In this document: positions 17,656-27,486 of the stretch, piece by piece | How the letters are laid out: each line of letters starts with the position of its first letter | How positions within the stretch are numbered: the stretch's first letter is position 1 | From: Candidatus Soleaferrea massiliensis AP7 | Lineage (GTDB): Bacteria > Bacillota > Clostridia > Oscillospirales > Ruminococcaceae | Direction of reading: 5' to 3' | DNA length: 64,000 nt | Assembly (NCBI RefSeq): GCF_000820765.1 | Contig: NZ_CCYH01000036.1 | Location: 1 to 64,000, forward strand | Program-made: the position numbers and the translations under genes | Notes under the pieces: generated by a model | Told to the model about the DNA's origin: nothing | Databases searched by the model: none | What the model saw: only the letters and a program-made list of their open reading frames with translations

Positions 17656-18255
17656 TTATGATTTTGTTTCGTTTATGTAAGTTTTTAGCTCGTCCAGAAA
17701 GACGCGCAGCGCGCGTCCGCGGTGGCTGACGGCATCCTTTTCAGAATCCGAAAGCTCTGAAAAGCTCCTGTCTTCCACCATAAATACCGGGTCGTAGCCG
17801 AAGCCGCCGTCGCCGCGCTTTTCGTATCCGATGGCGCCCATGCATCTCCCTTCGGCGTCCAGGCGCCCGCCGTCCGGAAAGACCGCACAGATGTGGCAGG
17901 CAAAATGCGCGCCGCGCTCAGACTTTGGCACCCCATCCAGCGCCTGCAGCAGCTTTGCGATGCACTTATCATCCGACGCGCCCTCCCCGGCGTATCTTGC
18001 GGAGTAGACGCCCGGCGCGCCGCTCAGATAATCGACGCACAGCCCGGAATCGTCCGCAATCGCCGGCAGTCCGCTCGCTTTGCAGACGGCGTCGGCCTTC
18101 AGAAACGCGTTCTCGCGGAAGGTCGTGCCGGTCTCTTCCACATCCAAATCCACGCCGGCTTCCTTCTGGGACAAAACCTCGATGCCAAGCGGCGTGAGGA
18201 TGCGTTTAAACTCTTTTAGCTTTCCCTGATTTTGCGTCGCTATTACGAATTTCAC
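17656..18255 (-). CDS. rdgB: XTP/dITP diphosphatase (RdgB/HAM1)
   Basis: 199 residues: VIATQNQGKLKEFKRIL, ADDSGLCVDYLSGAPGVYSARYAGEGA, DGGFGYDPVF and AVSHRGRALR are the full RdgB signature. It removes non-canonical purine nucleotides (ITP, dITP, XTP) from the pool. GTG start that overlaps the ftsY stop by 4 bp (GTGA), so translation is coupled. Normal length, no oddities. Confidence 0.97.
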   Translation of the reverse strand: MKFVIATQNQGKLKEFKRILTPLGIEVLSQKEAGVDLDVEETGTTFRENAFLKADAVCKASGLPAIADDSGLCVDYLSGAPGVYSARYAGEGASDDKCIAKLLQALDGVPKSERGAHFACHICAVFPDGGRLDAEGRCMGAIGYEKRGDGGFGYDPVFMVEDRSFSELSDSEKDAVSHRGRALRVFLDELKTYINETKS

Positions 18256-19178
18256 TGATTCTCCCCCGTTTCATCGTCAAACAGTGCGTTGGCGAAATCC
18301 TGTGCGTCAAACGGCTGCAGATCGTCGATCTTCTCGCCGACGCCGATGTATTTGATCGGCACCTGCAGCTCCTCGCGGATGCCGATGACCACGCCGCCGC
18401 GCGCGGTGCCGTCCAGCTTGGTCAGCACAATGCCGGTGATGCCGGCGGCCTCCTTGAATTGGCGCGCCTGGTTCAGCGCGTTCTGTCCCGTCGTCGCGTC
18501 CAGCACGAGCAGCACCTCGACGTCGCAGCCCTCGGCCTCGCGTGAAATGACGCGGGTGATCTTGGACAGCTCATCCATCAGGTTTTTCTTGTTGTGCAGC
18601 CTTCCCGCCGTGTCGCAGATGACCACATCCGCATGCCGGGACTTGGCGGCCTGCAGCGCGTCAAAGACCACCGCGGCCGGGTCGGAGCCTTCGCTGTGCC
18701 GGATGATGTCCACTCCCGCGCGGTCCGCCCAGATCTGCAGCTGGTCGATGGCCGCCGCGCGGAAGGTGTCCGCTGCGCCCAGCAGCACCTTTTTGCCGCG
18801 GGAAGTAAGGTCATACGCCATCTTGCCGATGGTGGTCGTCTTGCCGACGCCGTTGACGCCGATGACCAGGATGACCGACGGCTTTGTCCGGATGTTCAGC
18901 TCCTGTCCGCCGTCCAGCATCCCGGCGATGATCTCCTTCATAAGCCCGCGCACCTCGGCCGCGTCGGTCACGCCGGTTTCCTTGATCCTTCTGCGAAGCT
19001 CGTCGCAGATGTGCTCGGCCGTCACCATGCCGACATCCGACATGATCAGGGATTCCTCAAGCTCCTCGAACAGCTCCTCGTCTATCTTCGTGAACGACCG
19101 CAGGACCTGCTCGACCTTGCCGGCAAAGCTGTCGCGGGTCTTTTTAAGCCCGTCTTTGATTTTACTGAAAATGCCCAT
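18252..19178 (-). CDS. ftsY: Signal recognition particle receptor FtsY
   Basis: 308 residues with an N domain (about 1-90) and an SRP GTPase G domain: VNGVGKTTTIGKMA (P-loop), DTFRAAAIDQLQIWA, ICDTAGRLHNKKNLMDEL, LVLDATTGQNALNQ, LTKLDGTARGG and YIGVGEKIDDLQPFD. The long acidic A domain of enterobacteria is missing, as is normal in Firmicutes. It docks ribosome-SRP complexes on SecYEG. It starts with ATG 341 bp after smc and overlaps rdgB by 4 bp. Confidence 0.98.
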   Translation of the reverse strand: MGIFSKIKDGLKKTRDSFAGKVEQVLRSFTKIDEELFEELEESLIMSDVGMVTAEHICDELRRRIKETGVTDAAEVRGLMKEIIAGMLDGGQELNIRTKPSVILVIGVNGVGKTTTIGKMAYDLTSRGKKVLLGAADTFRAAAIDQLQIWADRAGVDIIRHSEGSDPAAVVFDALQAAKSRHADVVICDTAGRLHNKKNLMDELSKITRVISREAEGCDVEVLLVLDATTGQNALNQARQFKEAAGITGIVLTKLDGTARGGVVIGIREELQVPIKYIGVGEKIDDLQPFDAQDFANALFDDETGENQ

Positions 19179-19519
19179 CTGTCATCATTCCTTCTTGCTT
19201 TTTCATTTGCATCCGGCAAGCCGATGCACGGCATCCCCGGATATGCATTTTTCAAATCACCGCATGGCTCAAAGCCTGTCCGGCTTTTGCGGCGATATGT
19301 ATCGTTCTCCTGAACCGTATTTCCACGGTTTGACGTACAGCCGCAGCAGCTCACGATACGCGGCGATATGTGTTATTTTCCTGATCCCCAATCTGTTCTT
19401 TTGGAAGTGCCGCTCTTCCGATGCACCGTATTTCATCGTTTCCGCACAGCCTGCGCGGTAAAAGCGTTTTCCCGCTTCCAACAGGCTTATGGTTTTCATT
19501 GGAACCCTGCCGCGGCTTC
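19179..19519. other. 341-bp gap between smc and ftsY
   Basis: No gene is supported. GCGGCGATATGT occurs twice, at 19289-19300 and 19360-19371, 71 bp apart, with some similarity in the following bases. No clear promoter or terminator was recognised, although smc and ftsY are usually adjacent or closely linked. Confidence 0.5.
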
Positions 19520-22500
19520 TCATTCCTTCTTGATGCCGAGCTTGCTCTCGACCTCGCTGACATTCAGCTGCAGGATTTTGGATACGCCGTCCTCCTGCAT
19601 CGTCACGCCGTAGAGCATGTCCGCGGCTTCCATGGTGCCGCGCCGGTGGGTGATCGTGATAAACTGCGTGTCCCGGTTCATCGTGTGCAGGAACTCGGCA
19701 TATTTGTTGACGTTGACGTCGTCGAGCGCCGCCTCAATCTCATCGAGAATGCAGAACGGGGACGGATGCACCTTCAGAATCGAGAAGTAGATGGCGATAG
19801 CCACAAACGACTGCTCGCCGCCCGAAAGCGCCGACAGGTTTTTGATGATCTTGCCCGGGGGCTGCACAAAGATCTCGACGCCCGACTGCAGGACATCCTC
19901 GCCCTCGGTCAGCTGAAGGCTCGCCTTACCGCCGCCGAACAGCTCGGTGAAAATCCTCCTGAAGTTGTCGTCGATCTTTTTAAAGCTCTCCAGAAAGATC
20001 TCCCGCATCTTGACCGTCAGTTCCGAGATCAGGCTGGTCAGCTCGTCGCGCGACAGCACGCAGTCGTTCACCTGCTTCTGCAGGAACTCGTAGCGTTCAG
20101 AGACCTCTTTGTATTCCTCAATCGCGTCGACGTTCACGCTGCCGAGCGATTTGATCGCGCTGCGCAGCTGGTTCAGCTCCTTCTGCAGCTCGATGCGGTT
20201 CTCAACCGGCTTTGCAATCTCCGCCGCCTCGCTGCGGGTCAGCTCGTACTCATCCCACATCGCGGCGATGATCTTGTCGTAGTCCCCCTGCAAAGAGAGC
20301 TGCTTCTCTTCAAGCCTCGCCAGCTCCTTCGAAACACCCTCGCGCTGGGACAGCACGTCCTTCTCCTCCATGCGGAACCCGTTGATCTTCCCCTCGGTCT
20401 GCTGATGCTCCGCCGACAGTGTTTGGATGCGCGCGCGCCTTTCCTGGATCTGCGCTTCGATCCGCTTCTTCTGCCGGGCAATCTCCCGAAGCTGTTCCTC
20501 GATCTGCAGGTTCAAAGCCTTCTTCTGCCGGACCTGTTCGCCGAGCAGTTCCATCTTCCGCCTTCGGTCGCGGCCCGATTCCTCCAAGGTGCGCAATGAC
20601 TGTTCGAGCATCTGCAGGTCCTTCTCGGCCGACAGCATCTCGATGCTGACCTTGGACAGGCTCTCGCCCATCTGCTGCTTCCGCTCGCGCAGCGCGCGGC
20701 GTTCCTCCTTGAGCGACGCGACCTTCTCATCGAAGGACCGGATGCGTCCGCCAAGCGCCTCTTCCTGCTCCTTCGAGAAGGAACGCTTCTCCCGAAGCTG
20801 TTCCAGCTCCTTTTGCAGCCGGGCAAGCTCCCGCTCCTGCGCAAGATAGGCATCCTTGTTCTCCTGCAGCTGGCTGCCGATGCGCTTCTGCTCCGATTCA
20901 TACTGGATGCGGTCGGCGTTCAGCAGGTTTACCTGCTCGCGCAGGTGATTGTGGGAAACGGTCAGCGCGTCCATCCTGGTCTGCAGCGTTTCGAGCTGCC
21001 GGTCAGTCCCCTGTTTTTCAGCAAGCGCGTCCTCATACTGCTTCCCAAGCTTCTCGATCTCGTTTTTGCGGCTGAGCATGCCGCCGGACCGCGCCGCGCT
21101 TCCTCCGGTAAACGAACCGCCCAGATTGACAACCTGTCCGTCCAGCGTCGTGATCTTGAACCGGTACTGGAATCTCTTCGCGATGGCCGCGGCGTTCTCA
21201 ATGTTGTCCACGATGGCCACCCTGCCGAGAATCGAACGGTAGACGCCCTCATACCGCTTGTCATGGCGCACAAGGTCGCTGGCAATGCCGATGAAGCCCT
21301 CCTGCGAGCTCAGGTTCTGTTCGAGCCGCTGGCCCCGCACGGAGCTCAGCGGCAGGAAGGTCGCGCGTCCCGCCCTGTTTTCTTTGAGCGTTCGGATACC
21401 CGCCTTCGCGGCGTTCTCATCCTCGACGACGATGTTCTGCATCGCGCCGCCGACCGCGGTCTCAATCGCCAGCGTGTAGCGCTCCTCGACCTCCATCAGC
21501 TGCGACACGGTGCCGATGATGCCGGGGACCCGGCCATTCCGGGACTGCTTGATGATGTATTTGACACTGTGGGCATAGCCCTCCAGATTCTTTTCCATGT
21601 CCTTGAGAAGCTGCGCCTTCTGCTGGAAGCCCTTTGCCTGCAGCAGCAGCTGGCCCGCGCGCAGCTGAAGCTGTTCCTGCTCCTCCTTCGCCTTCTGCCG
21701 GTCCTGCTGCACCGCTTCCTTTTCCCGCTGCTTCTCATGAAGCCGCTTCCTGATCTGCTCATCCAGCCCGCGGCAGTCCTCGAATTCCTTCTGGATCTGC
21801 GCGATGTTGTCCCTGCGCTGGGTGATGCTTGTTTTCAGCGTCTCGATGCGGTCCTGATACTGCTCGATCGACGCCTGCGACGTGATGGCCTGCACCTTCG
21901 CGTTGGAAAGCGTCTCGCCGAGCTGCTCCAGCTGCCCGGACTGCTCGCGGATGCTGTGGTCGTACTGCAGCAGCAGCGCGTCGAGCTTTGCGTCCTCCTC
22001 GCGTAGCTTCTCATGCTGCGCCTTTCTTTCCGCCAGCGCCGTGCGCTGTTCCTCAGCCTGCCGCTTTTTTTCATCGATGCGTTCATCGATGCCGGTGTTC
22101 GCGTCCTGCGTCTCATCGATCTCCGACGAGATGCGCGCGATGTCCGCGTCATTGTGCTCGATGTCGTTTCTGAGCACCGCGACGTCGCTGTCCTTGACGG
22201 CCAGCGTCTCCTCATCCCGGCGAAGCGAGGCGCGGCATTCCTCCATCTCAACGCTGATCTTCTGGATGGATTTGTACACCGTCTGCACCGCGTCCTCGAT
22301 CTCCTGCAGCTTCTGCTCGATCTCCTCGTGCTGGTTCCGGCAGATCAGGATTTTGTCCTCGTAGGATTTGATGACCTGGCGCGATTCATGCAGTGTATGG
22401 ATCCACAGGGACACCTGCGCGGTCTTCTTCTGCTCGCTCAGGGAAAGATACCTCTTCGCCTTTTCGGACTGGGTCTTGAGCGGCCCGATGCGATCCTCCA

Positions 22501-23098
22501 ATTCTGTCAGAATATCCTTAAGCCGCAGCAGGTTTTCCTCTGCCAGCAGCAGGCGTTTCTGCGCCTCCTCCTTGCGGTAGCGGAATTTTGATATGCCGGC
22601 GGCCTCCTCGAAGATCTCGCGCCGCTGGATCGGCTTGGCGGTGATGATCTCGCTGATCTTGCCCTGTCCGATGATCGAATAGCCGTCGCGGCCAAGACCG
22701 GTGTCCATAAACAGCTCGTAGATGTCCTTGAGCCGTACGTTCAGGCTGTTGATCTTGTATTCGCTCTCGCCGCTGCGGTAGAGCTTCCTTGTGACGGTCA
22801 CCTCATCCTGATCGATGTCCAGCTTGCGCCGGGTGTTGTCCAGTGTGATTGAAACCTGCGCAAAGCCCTGCGGCTTCCGGTTCTGCGTGCCGCCGAAGAT
22901 GATATCCTCCATGCGCTGTCCCCGCAGCGTCTTGGTCGACTGTTCGCCGAGCACCCACCGCATGGCGTCGCTGATGTTGCTTTTGCCGCTTCCGTTCGGC
23001 CCCACGATTGCCGTGAGCCCTTCCCCGAAATACAGCTTGGTTTTGTCCGGGAAGGATTTAAAGCCCTGGATTTCCAGTGATTTCAGATGCAACGTCAC
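19520..23098 (-). CDS. smc: Chromosome segregation protein SMC
   Basis: 1192 residues, the usual SMC size. N-terminal head with Walker A AIVGPNGSGKSNISDAMRWVLGE in essence near residue 30, a long coiled coil (about 165-500), a hinge (about 505-680, with GIIGTVSQLMEVEERYTLAI and the GGSFTGGSAARSGGM end), a return coiled coil, and a C-terminal head with signature LSGGEQSFVAIAI and Walker B FCILDEIEAALDD. With ScpA and ScpB it loads at parS sites and compacts the origin region. GTG start overlapping the upstream radical SAM gene by 4 bp. Confidence 0.98.
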   Translation of the reverse strand: MTLHLKSLEIQGFKSFPDKTKLYFGEGLTAIVGPNGSGKSNISDAMRWVLGEQSTKTLRGQRMEDIIFGGTQNRKPQGFAQVSITLDNTRRKLDIDQDEVTVTRKLYRSGESEYKINSLNVRLKDIYELFMDTGLGRDGYSIIGQGKISEIITAKPIQRREIFEEAAGISKFRYRKEEAQKRLLLAEENLLRLKDILTELEDRIGPLKTQSEKAKRYLSLSEQKKTAQVSLWIHTLHESRQVIKSYEDKILICRNQHEEIEQKLQEIEDAVQTVYKSIQKISVEMEECRASLRRDEETLAVKDSDVAVLRNDIEHNDADIARISSEIDETQDANTGIDERIDEKKRQAEEQRTALAERKAQHEKLREEDAKLDALLLQYDHSIREQSGQLEQLGETLSNAKVQAITSQASIEQYQDRIETLKTSITQRRDNIAQIQKEFEDCRGLDEQIRKRLHEKQREKEAVQQDRQKAKEEQEQLQLRAGQLLLQAKGFQQKAQLLKDMEKNLEGYAHSVKYIIKQSRNGRVPGIIGTVSQLMEVEERYTLAIETAVGGAMQNIVVEDENAAKAGIRTLKENRAGRATFLPLSSVRGQRLEQNLSSQEGFIGIASDLVRHDKRYEGVYRSILGRVAIVDNIENAAAIAKRFQYRFKITTLDGQVVNLGGSFTGGSAARSGGMLSRKNEIEKLGKQYEDALAEKQGTDRQLETLQTRMDALTVSHNHLREQVNLLNADRIQYESEQKRIGSQLQENKDAYLAQERELARLQKELEQLREKRSFSKEQEEALGGRIRSFDEKVASLKEERRALRERKQQMGESLSKVSIEMLSAEKDLQMLEQSLRTLEESGRDRRRKMELLGEQVRQKKALNLQIEEQLREIARQKKRIEAQIQERRARIQTLSAEHQQTEGKINGFRMEEKDVLSQREGVSKELARLEEKQLSLQGDYDKIIAAMWDEYELTRSEAAEIAKPVENRIELQKELNQLRSAIKSLGSVNVDAIEEYKEVSERYEFLQKQVNDCVLSRDELTSLISELTVKMREIFLESFKKIDDNFRRIFTELFGGGKASLQLTEGEDVLQSGVEIFVQPPGKIIKNLSALSGGEQSFVAIAIYFSILKVHPSPFCILDEIEAALDDVNVNKYAEFLHTMNRDTQFITITHRRGTMEAADMLYGVTMQEDGVSKILQLNVSEVESKLGIKKE

Positions 23099-24102
23099 AC
23101 TTCCTTTTCGATATGTATTTGACGGCCTTCCAACGCTTCATCCGGCCTTACGCGGCACACAACGCCCTGCGCCTTCAGCGCATCGAGGTTGCAGCGCTTC
23201 TGCCCGGTCAGCTTGGAAAGCTCCCTTGGATTCCCGTATATTGTGATGCGCCCTGTCCGGATGTCCCGCCGCGCAAGCTCCCCTTGTATGCGCCGCAGGT
23301 ACAGCCGCGATTCGCACAGCTCCCGGAAGGCCGGATGGTAGACCCCCGCGATCATTTGTTCCTCAACGTCGGGCGAGGCGTGCAGCCCCATCCGGATGAC
23401 CCGGATGCCGCGTTCCTCAAATAATTCGAGCATGCCGGCGCAGGCGTCCACCGTCTCTGTGAGTCCCGGCGGCCGATACGCCCCGCTTTCATACAGCGCT
23501 GCAAGCCCGGTGCCCTTGAGCACAACGGTCGGGTAGACGCGCACCGTGTCGGGATGTAGATCCGCTATCTTCCGCGCGGTGCGAAGGCTGCCGTCCAGCG
23601 TGTCGCCGTAAAGCCCGACCATCATCTGAAGGCCCAACTCCATGGGGTATTCCCGGATCAGCCGGACGGCTTTCCCGGCATCCGCCGCGGTGTGTCCGCG
23701 TCCGTTCAGAGAAAGCACCGCGTCGTCCATCGACTGAACGCCCAGTTCAATCGCGGTGACGTGGTGCTCCCATAAAATGTCCATTATTTCTTTCGTAACA
23801 GCGTCCGGCCGCGTGGAAATCCGGATTCCGGAAAAACCGTCCTCCCCCACAAAGCGTCCCGCCGCTTTTAACAAAGAAATCATATCCATTCTGTCAATTG
23901 CTGTGAAGCTGCCGCCGAAGAACGCAATCTGCGCCGACGACGCGCGCGCGCCAAGCGCCTTTAAGCTCTGAGAAGCGAGCGCTTCGACCGTTTCGGGCGT
24001 GGGCGGCGTCTGTGCGCCCGAGATGACGCGCTGGTTGCAGAAGCTGCACCGATACGCACATCCCGCGTGCGGAACGAAGATCGAAAGATTCGCGTGCTTC
24101 AT
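23095..24102 (-). CDS. Radical SAM protein, Elp3-like, of the rnc-smc cluster
   Basis: 335 residues. The cluster-binding motif CAYRCSFC (CxxxCxxC) near residue 16 is followed by QIAFFGGSFTAID, the radical-SAM barrel (GIRISTRPDAVTKEIMDIL, ELGVQSMDDAVLSLNGRGHTA) and a C-terminal part (VRVYPTVVLKGTGLAALYESG) resembling Elp3/YhcC. No acetyltransferase domain follows. In Clostridia this gene commonly sits between rnc and smc, but its substrate is not established. It overlaps rnc and smc by 4 bp each, so all three should be co-translated. Confidence 0.9.
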   Translation of the reverse strand: MKHANLSIFVPHAGCAYRCSFCNQRVISGAQTPPTPETVEALASQSLKALGARASSAQIAFFGGSFTAIDRMDMISLLKAAGRFVGEDGFSGIRISTRPDAVTKEIMDILWEHHVTAIELGVQSMDDAVLSLNGRGHTAADAGKAVRLIREYPMELGLQMMVGLYGDTLDGSLRTARKIADLHPDTVRVYPTVVLKGTGLAALYESGAYRPPGLTETVDACAGMLELFEERGIRVIRMGLHASPDVEEQMIAGVYHPAFRELCESRLYLRRIQGELARRDIRTGRITIYGNPRELSKLTGQKRCNLDALKAQGVVCRVRPDEALEGRQIHIEKEV

Positions 24103-24776
24103 TCGCCCATCAGTTCCAGCGCTTCTTTAGCCGCCATCTGCTCCGCCTGCTTTTTGCTGCGGCCGACGCCCTTGCCGATCACATTGCTGTTGAGATGGAC
24201 CTCCACCACAAACCGCTTATCATGGTCCGGGCCGCTCTCATCCACCAGACAGTAGCTGAGCGCCTCCTCGCGGTTCTGCTGGATGATCTCCTGCAGGATC
24301 GTCTTATAGTCCTTGTAGAGCAGCTCCGGGCTTTCTTCCCCCAGCCGCCGTTCCACAAAGCCGAGCACAAATGTGCGGGCCGCCTCCAGCGTGCCGTCGA
24401 GATAAATCGCCGCGATCAGCGCCTCGAACGCATCGGCCAGAATCGACGGGCGCTTCCTGCCGCCGGTCATCTCCTCGCCCTTGCCGAGATGCAGATAATC
24501 GCCCAGCGAAATCTCCTGCGCAAATTCGAACAGGGTTTTTTCACAGACCAGCGAGGCGCGGATTTTGGTCAGCTCCCCCTCCGGCAGATGCTTGTAATGC
24601 CGGAACAGATAGTCCGACACGATGATCGAAAGCACCGCGTCGCCCAGAAACTCCTGGCGCTCGTTGCATGCGGTCGCCCGTTTCATTTCATTGGCATAGG
24701 AGGAATGGCTCAGCGCAATTTCCAGATAGGTCTGGTCCTTGAATGTATAGCCAATCGCCTTTTCAAATTCTTTCAT
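24099..24776 (-). CDS. rnc: Ribonuclease III
   Basis: 225 residues. The catalytic domain carries the signature NERQEFLGDAVLSIIVSDYL and the second acidic cluster LADAFEALIAAIYLDG, which together coordinate Mg2+. The C-terminal double-stranded RNA-binding domain (about 150-225) ends GVGRSKKQAEQMAAKEALELM. It processes rRNA precursors and other duplex RNA. ATG start; it follows plsX by 69 bp. The acpP gene, often between them in Firmicutes, is absent here. Confidence 0.98.
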   Translation of the reverse strand: MKEFEKAIGYTFKDQTYLEIALSHSSYANEMKRATACNERQEFLGDAVLSIIVSDYLFRHYKHLPEGELTKIRASLVCEKTLFEFAQEISLGDYLHLGKGEEMTGGRKRPSILADAFEALIAAIYLDGTLEAARTFVLGFVERRLGEESPELLYKDYKTILQEIIQQNREEALSYCLVDESGPDHDKRFVVEVHLNSNVIGKGVGRSKKQAEQMAAKEALELMGE

Positions 24777-24845
24777 GTTCTGCCTCCACCTTTGTTTGAT
24801 GTGTGGGACCTCTTCTCTTAACGGTATTGCCTATTGAACACCGAA

Positions 24846-25850
24846 TTATTCCTGTTTCTCTTTTTTCTGGCGCAGATATGCCTCAATGTCCTCGATCAGA
24901 TGCTCCTCGCTGAACTGCTTGGCCTGACGGATCGCGTTTTTAAACGCGTTGCCGTTGGAGCTTCCGTGCGCCTTGATGACCGGCTTCGCAGTGCCTAAAA
25001 GCGGCGCGCCGCCGTATTCCGTATAGTCCATGCTCTTTTTGAAGTCGTTGATGCCCTTTTTAACTGCCAGCGAAGACAGCTTGGTCATCAGGTTTTTGGT
25101 GAAGATGCCCTTGACCTGCCTGCCGAGCGCGGAGCCCATGCCTTCGGTCAATTTCAGGATGACGTTGCCGGTGAAGCCGTCGGTTACCACGACATCGGCC
25201 GCACCGAACGGAAGGTCGCGCGGCTCCACATTGCCGATGAAGTTGACCGGCGTCTCTTTCAGCTGCCTGTACGCTTCGATCTGCAGCGGCAGTCCCTTCG
25301 TCTCCTCCGCACCGACATTGACGCTGCCGACCCGCGGGTTTTTGAGCCCCAGGATCTTTTTCATATAGATGTCGCCCATGACCGCGAACTGGACCAGCAT
25401 CTCCGGGCGGCAGTCGAGGTTCGCGCCGGCATCCATCAATATGTAGCAGCCCTTCACCGACGGGATAATCGGGGCCAGCGTCGCGCGCTTGATGCCCTTG
25501 ATGCGCTTGACGATCAGCGACGAGCCCATAACCAGCGCGCCGGTGCTGCCCGCCGAGACGAAGGCATCCCCCTGCCCCTGCGCCAGCAGCTTCATGCCCA
25601 CCGCCATCGAGCAGTCGCCGTGCTCCTTTAAAATCTGGGCGGGCTCGTCCTCCACGGCAATGACGTCCTCGGTATGGCTGATCTCCATATGCTCCAGGGA
25701 GATGCCGTTCTCCGCGGCGGTCTTCCGGATAATCTTCTCATTGCCGTTCAGCAGGATTGCAACGCCGTATTCCTTCACCGCCATCTCACAGCCCTGCAGC
25801 ACCGCCAGCGGGGCGTTGTCCCCGCCAAATGCGTCCACGATAATCCGCAT
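24846..25850 (-). CDS. plsX: Phosphate acyltransferase PlsX
   Basis: 334 residues beginning MRIIVDAFGGDNAPLAVLQG, with DVIAVEDEPAQIL, FVSAGSTGALVMGSSLIVKRI, MDAGANLDCRPEMLVQFAVMG, GLPLQIEAYRQL and VTDGFTGNVILK. This is full-length PlsX, a membrane-associated enzyme making acyl-phosphate from acyl-ACP for the PlsY route of phospholipid synthesis. AAAGGTG precedes the ATG. No fapR or fab genes are visible next to it. Confidence 0.97.
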   Translation of the reverse strand: MRIIVDAFGGDNAPLAVLQGCEMAVKEYGVAILLNGNEKIIRKTAAENGISLEHMEISHTEDVIAVEDEPAQILKEHGDCSMAVGMKLLAQGQGDAFVSAGSTGALVMGSSLIVKRIKGIKRATLAPIIPSVKGCYILMDAGANLDCRPEMLVQFAVMGDIYMKKILGLKNPRVGSVNVGAEETKGLPLQIEAYRQLKETPVNFIGNVEPRDLPFGAADVVVTDGFTGNVILKLTEGMGSALGRQVKGIFTKNLMTKLSSLAVKKGINDFKKSMDYTEYGGAPLLGTAKPVIKAHGSSNGNAFKNAIRQAKQFSEEHLIEDIEAYLRQKKEKQE

Positions 25851-26178
25851 AATATGTTCAACACCTTTTATATTTATTGCGGGCGTTCGGCATCGCCTTT
25901 ACTCGAAAAAGCAAGGCATCCCCCAACACCCGTTTCTTTCAGTCCACGCATCCAACCAGGATGCATCATGCCCATTTTATCAGGACACCGTATGCCATGT
26001 TTTGTTCTTCGGCATCCCTCTGTGCCCCTTGTGCATTTTATCCATTTGCCTGTGCAGGACACATCATCTTCTCAAAGCTGCTGCTTTGAACCTGGCGTTC
26101 CTGATTTTCTGTACAGAACGGTGCCTGTCCTACGAACAGCTGTTTTGAATTCAGCGTCTCTTAACCGTCACCGCAGCA
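25851..26178. other. 328-bp gap between trmFO and plsX
   Basis: No supported gene, terminator or repeat. A short imperfect stem (TCAAAGC/GCTTTGA, around 26073-26089) lacks a T run. The plsX promoter should lie in the AT-richer last 40 bp near 25870, but no good hexamer pair is seen. Confidence 0.45.
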
Positions 26179-27486
26179 TTACAGACCCTGTTCCTGCAAA
26201 TACGCCTTCAAAGAATCCATCGCGCGCTGGGCCAGCATGCCATAGCGTTTCTTTTTATCCCGCACGCGTTCAGAAAGCGGCGGGAGGATGCCCATGTTGC
26301 TGCCCATCGGCTGGAAGTCCTTCACGGTTTCATCGGTGATATAGCCGACCAGCGCGCCGGTCATCGTATCGGCGGGCAGGATCAGCGGCGCTTGACCGCG
26401 CAGCTTCCTTGCTAAATTGATGCCGGCCAGAATGCCGCCGGCGGCCGATTCCATATACCCTTCCGTGCCGGTGATCTGTCCCGCAAAATAGATGTGCGAA
26501 TCCTTTTTCAGGCTCATATCCTGCTCAAGCAGCCGCGGGCTGTCCAGGAAGGTGTTGCGGTGCATGACGCCGTACCGCTGGAAATCGGCATGTTCAAGCC
26601 CCGGAATCATCGAGAAAACCCGCTTCTGCTCCGGGAATTTCAGGTTGGTCTGGAAGCCGACCAGATTGTAAAGCGTGCCCGCGCGGTTTTCCTTGCGCAG
26701 CTGTACCACCGCCCAGGGACGGCGCCCGGTGCGCGGGTCGGTCAGGCCGACCGGCTTGAGCGGCCCGTAACGGATCGCGTCCTGTCCGCGCTTCGCCAGC
26801 ACTTCGACCGGCATACAGCCCTCGTACACCTTGAGCTGCTGGTCGAATTCGTGCAGCGGCGCGGACTCGGCCGATACGAGCGCTTCGTGAAACGCTTCGT
26901 ACTCCGCTTTATCCATCGGGCAGTTGATGTAGTCGTCGTCCCCGCGGCCGTAGCGCGCCGCGAAGAATACCCGCTCCCTGTCGATGCTCTCGAACGAGAC
27001 GATCGGCGCGGCCGCGTCGTAGAAACTCAAGTACTCGCTGGAGCAGAGCTTCTTGATCTGCTGGGCAAAGCTGTCCGAGGTCAGCGGGCCGGTCGCGATG
27101 ACGACCTCGCCTTCCGGGATTTCGGTGATCTCATCATAGACCACCGTGATCAGCGGATGGCCGAGAATCTCCCGGGTCACGCCGTCCGAAAAGCCTTTGC
27201 GGTCGACGGCCAGCGCCCCGCCCGCTTCCACGGCGTTCTCCTTGGCCACCCGCACAAGCAGGGATCCCAAAAGCTCCATCTCATGCTTGAGCAGCCCGGC
27301 GGCCGATTCGAGCCGCGAGGCCTTCAGCGAGTTGGAGCAGATCAGCTCGGCAAAGCCCTCGTAGCTGTGCGCCGGGGAATATTTCTTCGGCTTCATCTCG
27401 CAGAGCGTGACCGAAACGCCGCGTTCTGCAAGCTGCCAAGCCGCTTCACATCCCGCCAGCCCCGCTCCGATTACCGTTGCTCTCAT
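26179..27486 (-). CDS. trmFO: Folate-dependent tRNA (uracil-54-C5) methyltransferase TrmFO
   Basis: 435 residues starting MRATVIGAGLAGCEAAWQLA (FAD-binding GxGxxG), then YSPAHSYEGFAELICSNSLK, GPLTSDSFAQQIKKL, NCPMDKAEYEAF and YFAGQITGTEGYMESAAGGILAGINLAR, all typical of TrmFO. It forms m5U54 in the T loop using methylene-THF and FADH2. ATG start overlapping the topA stop by 4 bp. dprA-topA-trmFO is the usual Firmicutes order. Confidence 0.98.
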   Translation of the reverse strand: MRATVIGAGLAGCEAAWQLAERGVSVTLCEMKPKKYSPAHSYEGFAELICSNSLKASRLESAAGLLKHEMELLGSLLVRVAKENAVEAGGALAVDRKGFSDGVTREILGHPLITVVYDEITEIPEGEVVIATGPLTSDSFAQQIKKLCSSEYLSFYDAAAPIVSFESIDRERVFFAARYGRGDDDYINCPMDKAEYEAFHEALVSAESAPLHEFDQQLKVYEGCMPVEVLAKRGQDAIRYGPLKPVGLTDPRTGRRPWAVVQLRKENRAGTLYNLVGFQTNLKFPEQKRVFSMIPGLEHADFQRYGVMHRNTFLDSPRLLEQDMSLKKDSHIYFAGQITGTEGYMESAAGGILAGINLARKLRGQAPLILPADTMTGALVGYITDETVKDFQPMGSNMGILPPLSERVRDKKKRYGMLAQRAMDSLKAYLQEQGL

